A stretch of DNA of 33,551 nt from Celeribacter naphthalenivorans (GCF_020524585.1 NZ_JAIVLK010000012.1:1-33551), one strand, 5' to 3'. Counted from the first letter of the stretch, positions 6,674-16,129 are shown. Notes: generated by a model not told the origin, from the letters alone. Numbers and translations are program-made.

Positions 6674-9150
6674 ACATGAAAGCATTTTTCCAGAGCTTGT
6701 TCGATGACCCTGATTGGAGCGAAGATCAGCCGGAAGCTTTAGCTCATGATGTCATAGCGGACCTTCTCCCTTACCGTGTTTATGATCCCGAGACAGAGTT
6801 GTACTTTAACGAGTTTTCGACGGGTTTCATGATCGAAGTGAGCCCTGTTGTCGGGTCGGACGAGGCCGCGTCGAACCTTCAATCCGTTGTCAACGCGAAT
6901 GCGCCAAACGGTGCAACCATACAGTTCCTCAACTGGACCAGCCCCGACATTGACGCCCAGTTGATCAACTGGGCCAAGCATCGATTGACAGGGGATGAAC
7001 TGGTTCAAGAAATGGCGCAGCGGCGCATTGCGCACCTGCGAGCTGCGCGCTTCGGCACGGATCATGTGATCAAGGCATTGCCGCACCATCGCCGCGTATT
7101 CGTGGTCTGTTGGCTTGACGGAGATGCAGACCTTGGCAAACAAAAGGAGCTTCGGAACTTCCGTCGGGCGCTCTATGCCGTCTTTGGCGGCGAGCAATAT
7201 GTTTCGCATGTGGGACCGGGAGCCTTCCTGAAATTCATGTCCGAAATCCTGCACTGTCGCGGCATTAGCGGCCTGTCGGACCAAGAGTACAATGATCAAG
7301 AAGCGCTGAACCATCAACTGCCGGGAGCCGGGCTGCACGTCCATAGATCGGCAATTGGTCTGATGGGGGAGCCGAACATGTCGGTCGCCAGCGCCACAGT
7401 GCGGCGCTATCCGAACCAATGGCAATTTGTCTTGGGGATGCTGCTGAACGGTGTGCCCGAAAGGATCTCGGATCGACCGTCGGGACCAGTGCTTGTGTCC
7501 TTCACAATGCGCGTCCGATCAAAGTCCGATTCCACGGGGTTCCTGACAAAAAAACGCGCCGGGCTGCAACACACAGCAAGCACGCAATTCGCGAAATTCT
7601 CACCGAACCTAAGTGAGAAGATGGAAGAGTTCGAAAGCCTGAACAACCAGATCGAATTGGGCGAAAAACTGTTGGACACGGCCTATGTCGTGAGTGCTTA
7701 CGCGCTCGGCGGGCCGGACGATGCACGGCACGGCTTGGCCGAAATGGCGAAAATCTACAGGTATGCGGGTTTGGTGTTGGAAAACGATACCTTCGTCCAA
7801 TTGCCAATCTTCCTGTCCGCTTTGCCTTTCACCATCCACGGAAAACGGATGGATGACCTGAAAAAGCTTCAGCGCATGAAGATGTTGAAGACCGAAGCCG
7901 CAACAGCACTGGCCCCGCTCCACGGGGAATGGACCGGCTCAGGCAACGGCAAAGGGGTGCTCCTTCTTGGTCGCCAAGGACAGATCATGGATTGGGATAA
8001 TTTCGACTCTGACGGCAACTATAACGTCGCCGTGGTTGGAAAATCCGGCGCCGGTAAATCGGTCTTCATGCAAGAGTTGATCACCTCGATCTATGCAGCG
8101 GGCGGCAAGGCCGTTGTGATTGACGATGGGTATAGCTTCAAAACGACCGTCGAAATCATCGGGGGCAAATTCGTCGGGTTCGATGGGTCGCAAGCCATTC
8201 GCTTGAATCCGTTTTCTATGCTGTCGGCGACAGACATGCAGCAAGACGAATATCGTGCCGAAGCTATCGAACTTGTCACGCGCATCATTGCCTCTATGGC
8301 CGCGCTCGGCGACGGCAAGCAAGGCCGTGTGGAAGACCTCGAAGAAGGGTTCATTTCCCGCGCGGTTGCTGAGCTTTGGGACAGCAAGGGCGGCGAGGCG
8401 GAAGTCACGGATGTTTGGAACCGTCTCAAAGAAATGGCGGAAGATGATCAGCGCCTTCTCGATGTGGTGGTGAAACTCGAAGCCTTCACGGTACATGGCC
8501 CGCACGGGATCTATTTCAGCGGCCCCGCAAACCTCTCTCTGGACTCGGATTTCACTGTTTTCGAGATGTCGGACATTAAAGGGCAAAAAGTGCTCCAAGA
8601 TGTCGTCCTTCAGATCGTCATGTTCCTGGGAACAGAGCTGATGTTCAAAACAGACCGGGCTACGCCTGTGGCGATCCTGATTGATGAGGCTTGGGATTTG
8701 TTGCAGACCCATGCAACGGCCAAGTTCATCGAGGGCGTGGTGCGGCGGGCGCGGAAATACACCGGCGCGCTAATCACGGGCACCCAGTCTATTGACGACT
8801 ATTACAACAACGTCGCCGCTGAAGTTTGTTTGCAAAACTCAGATTGGACAGTTCTTCTCGCTCAAAAGCCGGAAACAATTGATCGGTTGATTGCTGATAA
8901 CCGGCTTTCGGTCTCGCCGCATATCGCTGGGCAATTGAAGTCCGTGCAAAGCGTGAAGGGGCTTTTCTCAGAAATGGGTGTCAAGGGCCCGAATGGGTGG
9001 TTCTTCGGTCGCCTCTTGCTCGATCCGTTCAGCTTGGCGGTTTACTCGTCCAAAGGGCAAACAGTTCAAAAAATCCGACGCCTCAAAGAACAAGGCTACA
9101 CGACGGTCGAAGCGATCCGAATTCTTGTTGAGGAAGGCGGTGTCGAATGA
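6670..9150 (+). CDS. traC: Type IV secretion ATPase TraC (VirB4 family)
   Basis: TraC is the cytoplasmic, membrane-associated ATPase that powers pilus assembly and retraction. The 826-aa protein has an N-terminal TraC/F-type domain and a C-terminal AAA+ domain. Walker A (GKSGAGKS) is at about residue 457 and Walker B (AILIDEAWDLL) at about 668, followed by the family motif GALITGTQSIDDYY. Length matches F TraC. A second in-frame ATG at 6676 is possible, but 6670 overlaps the traV stop (ATGA). The stop overlaps the next gene. Confidence 0.95.
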   Translation: MNMKAFFQSLFDDPDWSEDQPEALAHDVIADLLPYRVYDPETELYFNEFSTGFMIEVSPVVGSDEAASNLQSVVNANAPNGATIQFLNWTSPDIDAQLINWAKHRLTGDELVQEMAQRRIAHLRAARFGTDHVIKALPHHRRVFVVCWLDGDADLGKQKELRNFRRALYAVFGGEQYVSHVGPGAFLKFMSEILHCRGISGLSDQEYNDQEALNHQLPGAGLHVHRSAIGLMGEPNMSVASATVRRYPNQWQFVLGMLLNGVPERISDRPSGPVLVSFTMRVRSKSDSTGFLTKKRAGLQHTASTQFAKFSPNLSEKMEEFESLNNQIELGEKLLDTAYVVSAYALGGPDDARHGLAEMAKIYRYAGLVLENDTFVQLPIFLSALPFTIHGKRMDDLKKLQRMKMLKTEAATALAPLHGEWTGSGNGKGVLLLGRQGQIMDWDNFDSDGNYNVAVVGKSGAGKSVFMQELITSIYAAGGKAVVIDDGYSFKTTVEIIGGKFVGFDGSQAIRLNPFSMLSATDMQQDEYRAEAIELVTRIIASMAALGDGKQGRVEDLEEGFISRAVAELWDSKGGEAEVTDVWNRLKEMAEDDQRLLDVVVKLEAFTVHGPHGIYFSGPANLSLDSDFTVFEMSDIKGQKVLQDVVLQIVMFLGTELMFKTDRATPVAILIDEAWDLLQTHATAKFIEGVVRRARKYTGALITGTQSIDDYYNNVAAEVCLQNSDWTVLLAQKPETIDRLIADNRLSVSPHIAGQLKSVQSVKGLFSEMGVKGPNGWFFGRLLLDPFSLAVYSSKGQTVQKIRRLKEQGYTTVEAIRILVEEGGVE

Positions 9151-9437
9151 GGGTCAGAACAGTCACTTTCAAACGTCCGCGCGATGAGAAATTTGCGCCC
9201 CAAAAGACATGGGGAGAGATTGCCCGAGAGACAATCGCCACTGTCCATAAGGGCCTGCCGGAAGACACGCCGTTGATCATCCGCAGGAACGCGATCGACG
9301 CCGCATATCCGTTCTCTGTGCGCAAACACTACCCCTACAAAATCTGGTGCCGGGAACGGCGGAACTATCTCGAACGGTTTGGTCACATTCCGGAAAATGC
9401 AAAGCCGCAGAAGAGCGAAGGAGAACCCCAAAAATGA
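9147..9437 (+). CDS. Hypothetical protein between traC and trbI, 96 aa
   Basis: This is a small, very basic, apparently cytoplasmic protein (CREKRN-like stretches such as KIWCRERRNYLERFG) with no membrane segment or signal peptide. Its start overlaps traC by ATGA and its stop overlaps trbI by ATGA, so it is translated with the pilus genes. I do not recognise a family. F has trbI directly after traC, so this is an extra gene relative to F. Its position suggests a link to TraC or pilus assembly, but that is only inference. Confidence 0.7.
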   Translation: MRVRTVTFKRPRDEKFAPQKTWGEIARETIATVHKGLPEDTPLIIRRNAIDAAYPFSVRKHYPYKIWCRERRNYLERFGHIPENAKPQKSEGEPQK

Positions 9438-9769
9438 ACTTTACACGGGTAGCAGAACTCGCGCTGACATCGCTTTTCAGCATCGCGATCACGCTAGGGA
9501 TTGTCATTTATTCGCAGCCCCAAGGGCTTCCGACTGGCATTGTCACGCTTGATGCAACCGAGGCGGTGCTGTCGTTTATCCAAGCCGGGGCGCGTGAGCT
9601 TGCGGACGCGGATTACGAAACCGAAGCTCTGAAGTACCAAGCGGAACTTGAGGCCGCCATTGCGCGCTTTGCTGAGGCAAACGACGTGATCGTTGTGAAC
9701 TCGGCTGTCGTGCTCGCGGGCGCTCCTGATGTCACGGACTACGTGACGCGGGAGGCGATGCAGCAATGA
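9434..9769 (+). CDS. trbI: Type-F conjugative transfer protein TrbI
   Basis: TrbI is a small inner-membrane protein involved in F-pilus outgrowth and retraction. The 111-aa product starts at 9434, overlapping the upstream stop. It has one N-terminal membrane helix (LALTSLFSIAITLGIVIY) and a periplasmic part containing a helix (ETEALKYQAELEAAIARF) and then IVVNSAVVLAGAPDVTDYV, similar to the TrbI family end. It overlaps the peptidase gene by ATGA. Confidence 0.8.
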   Translation: MNFTRVAELALTSLFSIAITLGIVIYSQPQGLPTGIVTLDATEAVLSFIQAGARELADADYETEALKYQAELEAAIARFAEANDVIVVNSAVVLAGAPDVTDYVTREAMQQ

Positions 9770-10308
9770 GGATGAAAGGCTTCCTCAAGTGGAGTTTCGT
9801 TGCAATCGGCAGCATGTCGGCCGCGATTGGTTTTTGGGCTCTGCATGATTTACGGATCACGCTCAACGGCTCGGACTCCTTGCCGGAAAACGCATTTGTC
9901 ATGTGGACGTGGCCGCAAGTCATCTGGCGCGGTGCAGTGATTAGCGCTGTACCGCCGGAGGCATATGCAGAGCATTTCGAAGGGGTTTATTTCACAAAGC
10001 GCGTCATCGGGAAGCCCGGCGACCTGATTACACATGATGGTGGAGCCCTTTGCGTCGAAACCGACGAAAGCAAAATCTGCTTCAAAGCCATAGAGCGAGA
10101 AGGGCAGGCATTTGCACCTTTGACCGCAGAAGGCGTCATTCCAGCCGGAATGTATGCCGCCTTTGGAACCACTGAAAACTCACTCGACAGCCGATATTCC
10201 ACCGTGGGGCTCTTTCCGAAAGAGAACATCATCGCTGTGGGCGTAGGAGCAAACTGGATACCTCATTGGAAGGAGATCAAAGCATGGTCAGACGCGCGTG
10301 GATCGTAG
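9766..10308 (+). CDS. Conjugation-linked S26 signal peptidase (TrhF/TraF-peptidase type)
   Basis: This is a membrane-anchored serine peptidase of family S26, the group that includes LepB and the conjugation peptidases TraF (RP4) and TrhF. The 180-aa protein has an N-terminal membrane helix, a Ser38 nucleophile in NGSDSLP, a Lys78 general base in FTKRVIGKPGD, and the family C-terminal motif NSLDSRYS. F relies on host LepB, so a plasmid-borne peptidase here probably processes TraA or another exported Tra protein; the substrate is inferred. It should not be confused with the F-type TraF at 15264. It overlaps trbI by ATGA and traW by 25 bases. Confidence 0.85.
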   Translation: MRMKGFLKWSFVAIGSMSAAIGFWALHDLRITLNGSDSLPENAFVMWTWPQVIWRGAVISAVPPEAYAEHFEGVYFTKRVIGKPGDLITHDGGALCVETDESKICFKAIEREGQAFAPLTAEGVIPAGMYAAFGTTENSLDSRYSTVGLFPKENIIAVGVGANWIPHWKEIKAWSDARGS

Positions 10309-10928
10309 GAGGTTTAAGCATTGCTGGGGCCGCTTTGGTGGCCGGTGCAGCGGCTTCCAAAGACTTTGGTGTCTATGGAACACTGTTCCCTGTGACTGAA
10401 CCTGACTTTCTTCAAGAAATCATCGGACGCTTCCAAACGATGGAAGAGACGGGCGAGCTGAAGGAAATGGAGCGGGCAATGCAGGCGCGCACCCGCGAGT
10501 ACATTGACCGACCTACAGTTGGCGCACTTCTGCCGCCAGCTGAAGAGTACCGGGCCTTCGAGTTCGATCCATCTATCACGCTGGATCGCGACTTGATGGA
10601 TCAAAACGGGACAGTGTTTGCCAAAGCAGGCACACGGGTCAACCCGCTTGCATACTCAGGCTTTAGCAAAAGAATTGTCGTGATCGACGGAGACGAAGAG
10701 GCGCAAGTGAAGTTCGCCCTCTCCGAAGGCAATGAGATCGACACCTTGATTGTGATTGCCAAAGGGGCACCCCTCGATCTGAGCAACAATCACGGGCGAC
10801 GGTTTTGGTTCGACCAACAAGGGGTCATCGTTGCGCGCTTTGGCTTGGAATACCTGCCGAGCGTCATCACGCGCGCCGATCCGGTGATGTTGATTGAAGA
10901 AATCCCCGTTGAAAAGGTGACAGAATGA
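10284..10928 (+). CDS. traW: Type-F conjugative transfer protein TraW
   Basis: TraW is a periplasmic pilus-assembly protein that works with TrbC and TraU. From 10284 (AGGAG about seven bases upstream) the product is 214 aa with a signal peptide ending near AGAAASKDFG. The mature protein has the family pattern: an N-terminal helical region (FLQEIIGRF), then RPTVGALLPPAEEYRAFEFDPSI and a compact beta domain (KRIVVIDGDEEAQVKFA). The in-frame start at 10266 gives a worse ribosome site. The stop overlaps traU by ATGA. Confidence 0.87.
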   Translation: MVRRAWIVGGLSIAGAALVAGAAASKDFGVYGTLFPVTEPDFLQEIIGRFQTMEETGELKEMERAMQARTREYIDRPTVGALLPPAEEYRAFEFDPSITLDRDLMDQNGTVFAKAGTRVNPLAYSGFSKRIVVIDGDEEAQVKFALSEGNEIDTLIVIAKGAPLDLSNNHGRRFWFDQQGVIVARFGLEYLPSVITRADPVMLIEEIPVEKVTE

Positions 10929-11917
10929 AAAAGCTCGCGAAACTGATTGCGCTTTCTTTCACGCTCTTACTGGGCGGAGAAGCGGCAATTGCCAAATGTA
11001 ATGCGAAGTTCCTGAACCCGATTACCGAAGTCTGCTGGGACTGCATTTTTCCAATCTCTATTGGAGCCATTCGCGTTCTCAACAAAAGGCCGGACACGTC
11101 AAACCCGTCATTGCCAGTCTGCCTTTGCCCCGGCGTACCGCCCCGTATTGGGCTTGCAATCGGTCTTTGGGAACCGGCGCGGCTCACAGATGTTGCAAAT
11201 GAAGCCGGTTGCTTTGTGAACATGGGGTTCAAGGCTGATCTTGGCCTGTTCTCAATCGGTAAGTCCTCCGTCACCAGCCAAGACGGCGACCAGACGGGCA
11301 GCAAATGGCAGTCTCACTATTACTACTATCCCCTGATTTCTTGGCTCGGGACCGTTGTAGATGGTCTATGCCTTGAAAGCACGGCGTTCGACATCGCCTA
11401 TATCAGCGAATTCGACCCGCTTTGGCAGGACGCCGAACTAAACACGCTGATCAACCCCGAGGCAATTCTGTTCGCCAATCCCATTGCGCAAGCGGCGTGT
11501 TCTGCGGACTGCGTTGCGACATCGAGCGGCAATCTGCCGATGGACAGCCTCTTTTGGTGCAACGGGTGCCAAGGTGGGATGTACCCGATCCAAGGGGACA
11601 GCAATGCGCACTATGGCGGCATCCAAGCATCGGAGACCGTAACCGCAAAAATGATCGCCCGACAGCATAGGCTAGGGTTAGCGCGCACGACATCATCGAG
11701 CGGATCGGCGCTCTGCACACCATCAGTCTCGCCGATCATCAAAAAATCCCAATACCGGCTCCAAGTCACACGCCCGAGGGCAAAGACAAGTGGCCGGTAT
11801 GCCTGCGGGCCGCTCGGGTCCAGCACGCAATTTGTCGATTCAATGAGAGAATTTCCATACAAAGGGGAGAGCTTCGGATGGCTCATGTGGCGCAAGCGCA
11901 ATTGTTGCGCACTTTGA
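10925..11917 (+). CDS. traU: Conjugal transfer pilus assembly protein TraU
   Basis: TraU is a periplasmic, cysteine-rich protein needed for DNA transfer and pilus assembly. The 330-aa product has a signal peptide (MKKLAKLIALSFTLLLGGEAAIA) and strong family motifs: VCWDCIFPISIGAIRV, CLCPGVPPRIGLAIGLWEP and YYYYPLISWLG. Many cysteines are likely disulfide-bonded, which fits the thioredoxin- and DsbA-like genes nearby. Length matches F TraU. It overlaps trbC by 40 bases. Confidence 0.93.
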   Translation: MKKLAKLIALSFTLLLGGEAAIAKCNAKFLNPITEVCWDCIFPISIGAIRVLNKRPDTSNPSLPVCLCPGVPPRIGLAIGLWEPARLTDVANEAGCFVNMGFKADLGLFSIGKSSVTSQDGDQTGSKWQSHYYYYPLISWLGTVVDGLCLESTAFDIAYISEFDPLWQDAELNTLINPEAILFANPIAQAACSADCVATSSGNLPMDSLFWCNGCQGGMYPIQGDSNAHYGGIQASETVTAKMIARQHRLGLARTTSSSGSALCTPSVSPIIKKSQYRLQVTRPRAKTSGRYACGPLGSSTQFVDSMREFPYKGESFGWLMWRKRNCCAL

Positions 11918-12639
11918 TTACAGCTGGCTTTTGCTCTTTCGCAGCCTTCGCATTCGCGCAAGAAAACGAGACAGAGGTCGCCCCAGATTATGCACCGGGA
12001 GCGACCGGCATCATCACGGCGCCTATCGCAAGAATCGTCAGAGATGCAGAAAAGCGGGGCGATGAACTGGCGGAACAGCTGACCATTCAATCCGCTCAAG
12101 AAGGTGTCGAAATTGACGACCTTGAGGGCATCCGGACACGCGCGCTCAATGACCCGCGTGTGAGAAAACTCTTGGGCGTTGAAGACGACATCAGCGCGCA
12201 AGGCGACGAAGAAAAGTATGGGGAAACAGAAGCGATCCTGTTTGCTTCGTTTTCCATGCCGAAAGAGTCGCTTCGCCAGATGATGCAGGAAGCGACACAA
12301 TACGGTGCAACCATCGTGTTCCGTGGGTTCGTAGACAATTCGGTCTTCGAAACACGGGCAAAGCTCGAAGAAGTTTTCGAAGACGATGAAATCGGGGAAG
12401 CCTTCGCCATTGATCCTACGCTGTTCCGGCGTTTCGAGGTTAAATCGGTGCCTATGGTTGTCGTCCTTGGCGAAGAACTGGACGTGTGCGAAACGCCCAA
12501 CTGCGAAGCCGATGCAATGCCCCTGCATGATCGTCTTCTTGGTAACATCCCGCTTGAAACCGCGCTGCGCATTATCGCGGCCGGAAACGGTGATGCGAGC
12601 GACGTGGCGAGTGGACTTCTTGCGGGAGGTCAAAAATGA
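11878..12639 (+). CDS. trbC: Type-F conjugative transfer protein TrbC
   Basis: TrbC is a periplasmic partner of TraW in pilus assembly. The 253-aa protein has a signal peptide ending near FAFAQ and a C-terminal thioredoxin-fold-like domain with the family features FASFSMPKESLRQMMQEA and VKSVPMVVVL. The start at 11878 has a GGGGAG stretch upstream and overlaps traU by 40 bases, which implies translational coupling. Its stop overlaps traN by ATGA. In some plasmids trbC is fused to traW; here they are separate genes. Confidence 0.88.
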   Translation: MAHVAQAQLLRTLITAGFCSFAAFAFAQENETEVAPDYAPGATGIITAPIARIVRDAEKRGDELAEQLTIQSAQEGVEIDDLEGIRTRALNDPRVRKLLGVEDDISAQGDEEKYGETEAILFASFSMPKESLRQMMQEATQYGATIVFRGFVDNSVFETRAKLEEVFEDDEIGEAFAIDPTLFRRFEVKSVPMVVVLGEELDVCETPNCEADAMPLHDRLLGNIPLETALRIIAAGNGDASDVASGLLAGGQK

Positions 12640-14864
12640 GTTGGCGTTCCTCTCTCCACCAGATCGCCCTCTCCTTTGTTCTGGCCGGGACGACTGGAGC
12701 GAGCTTTGCCGAAGACATCGACCCGACACAGCGCGCGAAAGACATAGGTGCGACCGTTAGTCTTGGCAGCGGATCGTCCGTGTTCACCAATTCGACCGTA
12801 ACCGAAACTGTGACCCCCTATGGAGGCACCGATGTAGAAGAAACCTCGATCAACGGGAACAACATCGAGAGTCGCACGAATGAGCAAGTCATTTCCGGTA
12901 GCACTGCGTCTGAGGCCTATCAAAACATCAACGACAGCTCTGAACTGCGACCGGACTATGATCTAAATACAGATTATTTCGGAATACAGGCCGGTGATGC
13001 TGCGACTATTAATGCTGAAGAAATCGCCGGCCAATATTTTAGCAGCTCTGAAACGGAGAATCCTGCCTGCAACTTTGACGAGTTTAGCGTGCTGGAACCA
13101 TTCGAGCGTTATTGCGACGTGCACGCTAATCTCGAAGAGAAGACATGTACGATTGAACGCGTTGTGGAAGTCGATCGCCGCGACGACTGGCAATGCGATA
13201 TTGCTCAAACTGACTTAACCGTAACCTGTGAAGTCGGTGATGACGGAGAATGTGACATTGCCGACTTACCGGAGGGTAACCCTGGCAATCAATGCACGTT
13301 TATTGAAGAGCGCTGCACGGTATATGACGATGAGGTGCTTAGAGAACCTGCAATTGGATCGGTGGGCCCCGACAACTGGTATTCTTCTTACACCAATAGT
13401 TTCGTTTATCCAGGTACTGCAAATTATATCGAAGGGATTAATTGCGGCACATTAAATGCAGGCGTGTGTTCAGAGGGGCTTTTTGCTGCTTCGTTTTTGG
13501 TCTGGGATAGAAACATTATCATAAACGGATATTCATCCTCAGCTCCAATGGCTTACACCACCTTCGACGAAACAGGTTATTATAATCCCGCCGATGGTTG
13601 GACTTATCATGTTGATACTTCGACCTTTGTTGGTGGTGATATGATGCTGCCGCGGTATGCCATTTATCGGACTAAAACAGGAGATGGCGAGTGCATTGAG
13701 AAAGAGCGCGACTATATTTGTCTTGCAACCGATCAGTGTGAAAGCCTGCGTGAAAACGAGCTCTGCGAACAAACCGGAACCGATTGTCTCAGCGAAAAAG
13801 ACGGTTTGTGTGAGCTTGAGCGACTAGACTACAGCTGTTTCAATGACCTTACGAACCATACGCCGGCAACACTTGTTGAAACCGAAATCCTGCGTGTCGA
13901 AGATTTTTTGATTAACCAGTGCGACCCAGATCCTGCCGAGGAAGGGTGCATTGTTGAGGAATTGACCTGTACTGTTGGTGAAGAAATTCGCACGGTCATG
14001 GGTTTCCCGGTGTCGAGGGATTGCTGGGAGTACGAGCAAGCTTACACCTGTCTGGGTGATAGTTCGACGGAGTACACCGACTGCACACCCTTCAGGGAAG
14101 ATGAGACATGCGAGGTCATCAGCGAGACGTGCCTGACTTATGGCGAAGCCGACGAGACAGACGGCCTTGAACCCGATCAATGTGTGCATTGGGAATATGG
14201 GTATCGCTGTGGTGGCGGCATTGATCTTCCTGAAAGCTGCACGGCAACCAACGTTTGCGTTGGGGATTTGTGTGAAGGCATCACCGATGAAGCGAACACA
14301 GACTTTGGTGAAGCTGCTGCGTGGCTAACACTTCTTGATGAAGCTGCAAAAGACAGCGAAAAATCCATTGATTTGCAAAATGTCGAGCTGTTCTCAGGAA
14401 CCGCCCGTAAATGCAAAGTTGGTGCTGCCGGAACAATCAACTGCTGCAAAGATAGTGGTTGGGCCAACGACATTCTTGGGGATTGCTCGACAGAAGAGCT
14501 GGCCCTGATGGATCGCATCCAAGCTGATGCGGCTAAATATGTTGGAACCTATTGTAGCAAGCGTGCTCTGGGAGTCTGCCTTCAGAAAAAGAGGTCCTAC
14601 TGTACCTTCAATTCTCAACTCGCGATGGTTTTCCAGAAGGAAATCCACAGATTGACCGAGACCTCGTGGGGGTCAGCAAAGCATCCCTCCTGCGGCAGTC
14701 TTTCTCTAAGCCAAATAGATGAACTCGACTGGGATCAAATCGACCTCTCAGAAGCGTTTGAGAATATGTTCAATGACGCAGATGTGGAAACGTCAGACAC
14801 CGTAACGGAGTATCTTCGGGATCGCTTGGAACTGGCAGCCGACGCGGTAAAGGAGGCCGACTAA
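12636..14864 (+). CDS. traN: Mating-pair stabilisation protein TraN
   Basis: TraN is a secreted outer-membrane protein that stabilises mating pairs, in known systems by contacting recipient outer-membrane proteins. The 742-aa product has a signal peptide ending near ASFAED and 38 cysteines by my count. It has the conserved C-terminal TraN block (RKCKVGAAGTINCCKDSGW, then CSKRALGVCLQKKRSYC). Residues about 225-350 are nearly cysteine-free, rich in Tyr, Asn, Ser and Gly, and encoded by visibly more AT-rich DNA than the flanks. That pattern fits a variable, exposed receptor-specificity domain. The start overlaps trbC and the last base is shared with the next gene's ATG. Confidence 0.92.
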   Translation: MSWRSSLHQIALSFVLAGTTGASFAEDIDPTQRAKDIGATVSLGSGSSVFTNSTVTETVTPYGGTDVEETSINGNNIESRTNEQVISGSTASEAYQNINDSSELRPDYDLNTDYFGIQAGDAATINAEEIAGQYFSSSETENPACNFDEFSVLEPFERYCDVHANLEEKTCTIERVVEVDRRDDWQCDIAQTDLTVTCEVGDDGECDIADLPEGNPGNQCTFIEERCTVYDDEVLREPAIGSVGPDNWYSSYTNSFVYPGTANYIEGINCGTLNAGVCSEGLFAASFLVWDRNIIINGYSSSAPMAYTTFDETGYYNPADGWTYHVDTSTFVGGDMMLPRYAIYRTKTGDGECIEKERDYICLATDQCESLRENELCEQTGTDCLSEKDGLCELERLDYSCFNDLTNHTPATLVETEILRVEDFLINQCDPDPAEEGCIVEELTCTVGEEIRTVMGFPVSRDCWEYEQAYTCLGDSSTEYTDCTPFREDETCEVISETCLTYGEADETDGLEPDQCVHWEYGYRCGGGIDLPESCTATNVCVGDLCEGITDEANTDFGEAAAWLTLLDEAAKDSEKSIDLQNVELFSGTARKCKVGAAGTINCCKDSGWANDILGDCSTEELALMDRIQADAAKYVGTYCSKRALGVCLQKKRSYCTFNSQLAMVFQKEIHRLTETSWGSAKHPSCGSLSLSQIDELDWDQIDLSEAFENMFNDADVETSDTVTEYLRDRLELAADAVKEAD

Positions 14865-15271
14865 TGAACCGGAGACACTTCATCACAGGATTGGCATTGG
14901 CGGCAATGAACGGTCAAGGCATTGCAGCGGAAGACTACCAAAAGCCGACGGTGGGCCTGATCTTTATCGGGGCAAGTTGGTGCCTCTATTGCAAAGCTGC
15001 GGCGAATGCCTTGAATGCTGCGGCGGCTCCCGTCGAGCTTCCAATTCTGGTCGCCTCACAGGACGGAAAACCTATCCCGCCTTTTCCCGACTTTGTTCTC
15101 GCCGAGGGGCACCCCCTAGCTTCTGACGTCGTGAAAATTCCGACATTATTGTTCGTTCATGTCCCGTCGCAGACGATCTTTGGAAAGATCGAAGGCTTCC
15201 GAAACCCCAGACGATATTTGACGCGAGTTAAGCAAACGCTGCTTTCCGGAAAGGAGGCGGGCTATGTTTGA
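14864..15271 (+). CDS. Thioredoxin-fold protein, TrbB-like position
   Basis: This is a periplasmic thiol-disulfide protein of 135 aa. The N-terminus has a twin-arginine-like motif (RRHFITGLALAAM) and a cleavable leader ending near GIAAED. A thioredoxin motif WCLYCK (Cys40, Cys43) follows a beta strand (VGLIFIGASW), and VVKIPTLLFV supplies the cis-proline loop. In F the comparable role belongs to TrbB, a disulfide isomerase, but I cannot show direct orthology. It starts on the last base of traN and overlaps traF by eight bases. It probably helps fold TraN, TraU, TraF or TraH. Confidence 0.82.
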   Translation: MNRRHFITGLALAAMNGQGIAAEDYQKPTVGLIFIGASWCLYCKAAANALNAAAAPVELPILVASQDGKPIPPFPDFVLAEGHPLASDVVKIPTLLFVHVPSQTIFGKIEGFRNPRRYLTRVKQTLLSGKEAGYV

Positions 15272-16118
15272 GAACAAGACCGCCTTCAGCTTAGCCATAG
15301 CAATCACTGTCGCGAATGTAGCCCCATCGCAACCCCTTGCCGCCGCGAATGGGGGCGAGTTCGGATATTGTGGGGATCGAATCCAAACAGGTTGGAACTT
15401 CTATTGCGATCCGCCAGAGGAAGAACCGGCGCCGGAACAAACAGCGCCGCCACCCGTGGCGGAAGAAAAACCAAAACCGGAGACTGAACCCGAAGCGCCG
15501 CAAAAGACCTATACGGAGCAAATCGAAGAATACCGCAAGCAACTGGACGAGATTAAGTATCGTGCGGTGCTAGACCCAACGCCGGAAAATGTTCAAGCGT
15601 ACATGGAAGCTCAGCAACATATGAGCAAACAAGCCGCGGCCTTTACTGACCAGTGGCAACGCGTCCTCTTTAAAACGCCTGAACTCGACATCAACACGCG
15701 CTTTCCGATGACGCAAATGGGCGGCGCGGTCTATCAAGACCAAATCCGCGTAGCGCGGGAGAACTCTCTGAAGCAAGCAGCTGCGAACCTGGGCTTCATG
15801 GTGATTGTCGAAGACAGCGCTGTGTGCGGCCTTTGCACACCGCAGCTCGAAGTCATCAAAAGGATGCAAGCGAACTTTGGCATCGAGCCGATTGTGGTCA
15901 CGGTAGACGGGTCATTCCATCCTCTCTTTCCGAACGCGGTTGTGGACACGGGCCAGCTCAACGCATTCGGCTTGGCAGATGTTCCGCGTCCGACCGTGGC
16001 ACTTGTTGAACCAAGATCCGGCATTGTTGAGCCGATCGGCTCAGGACTTCTTACGGAAGATACGATTTTAGAGCGCGTCCATGTTGTGACGCAAATCCCT
16101 GCCGGTGATCGGTATTAG
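15264..16118 (+). CDS. traF: F-type pilus assembly protein TraF
   Basis: TraF is a periplasmic thioredoxin-fold protein required for F-pilus assembly. The 284-aa product has a signal peptide, then FGYCGDRIQTGWNFYCDPP (typical of TraF), a Pro/Glu-rich linker, a helical region, and a C-terminal thioredoxin domain. The domain keeps an intact CXXC (CGLC, about residues 187-190) and a cis-proline loop (VPRPTVALV). F TraF lacks the CXXC, so this version may be redox-active. It overlaps the upstream gene by eight bases. Confidence 0.9.
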   Translation: MFENKTAFSLAIAITVANVAPSQPLAAANGGEFGYCGDRIQTGWNFYCDPPEEEPAPEQTAPPPVAEEKPKPETEPEAPQKTYTEQIEEYRKQLDEIKYRAVLDPTPENVQAYMEAQQHMSKQAAAFTDQWQRVLFKTPELDINTRFPMTQMGGAVYQDQIRVARENSLKQAAANLGFMVIVEDSAVCGLCTPQLEVIKRMQANFGIEPIVVTVDGSFHPLFPNAVVDTGQLNAFGLADVPRPTVALVEPRSGIVEPIGSGLLTEDTILERVHVVTQIPAGDRY

Positions 16119-16129
16119 GAGTAAAAGGC

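Noticed and set aside
11611-12729. 372-aa minus-strand frame opposite traU/trbC/traN
   Set aside because: It is long only because the opposite strand is GC-rich coding DNA; it crosses three well-supported genes.
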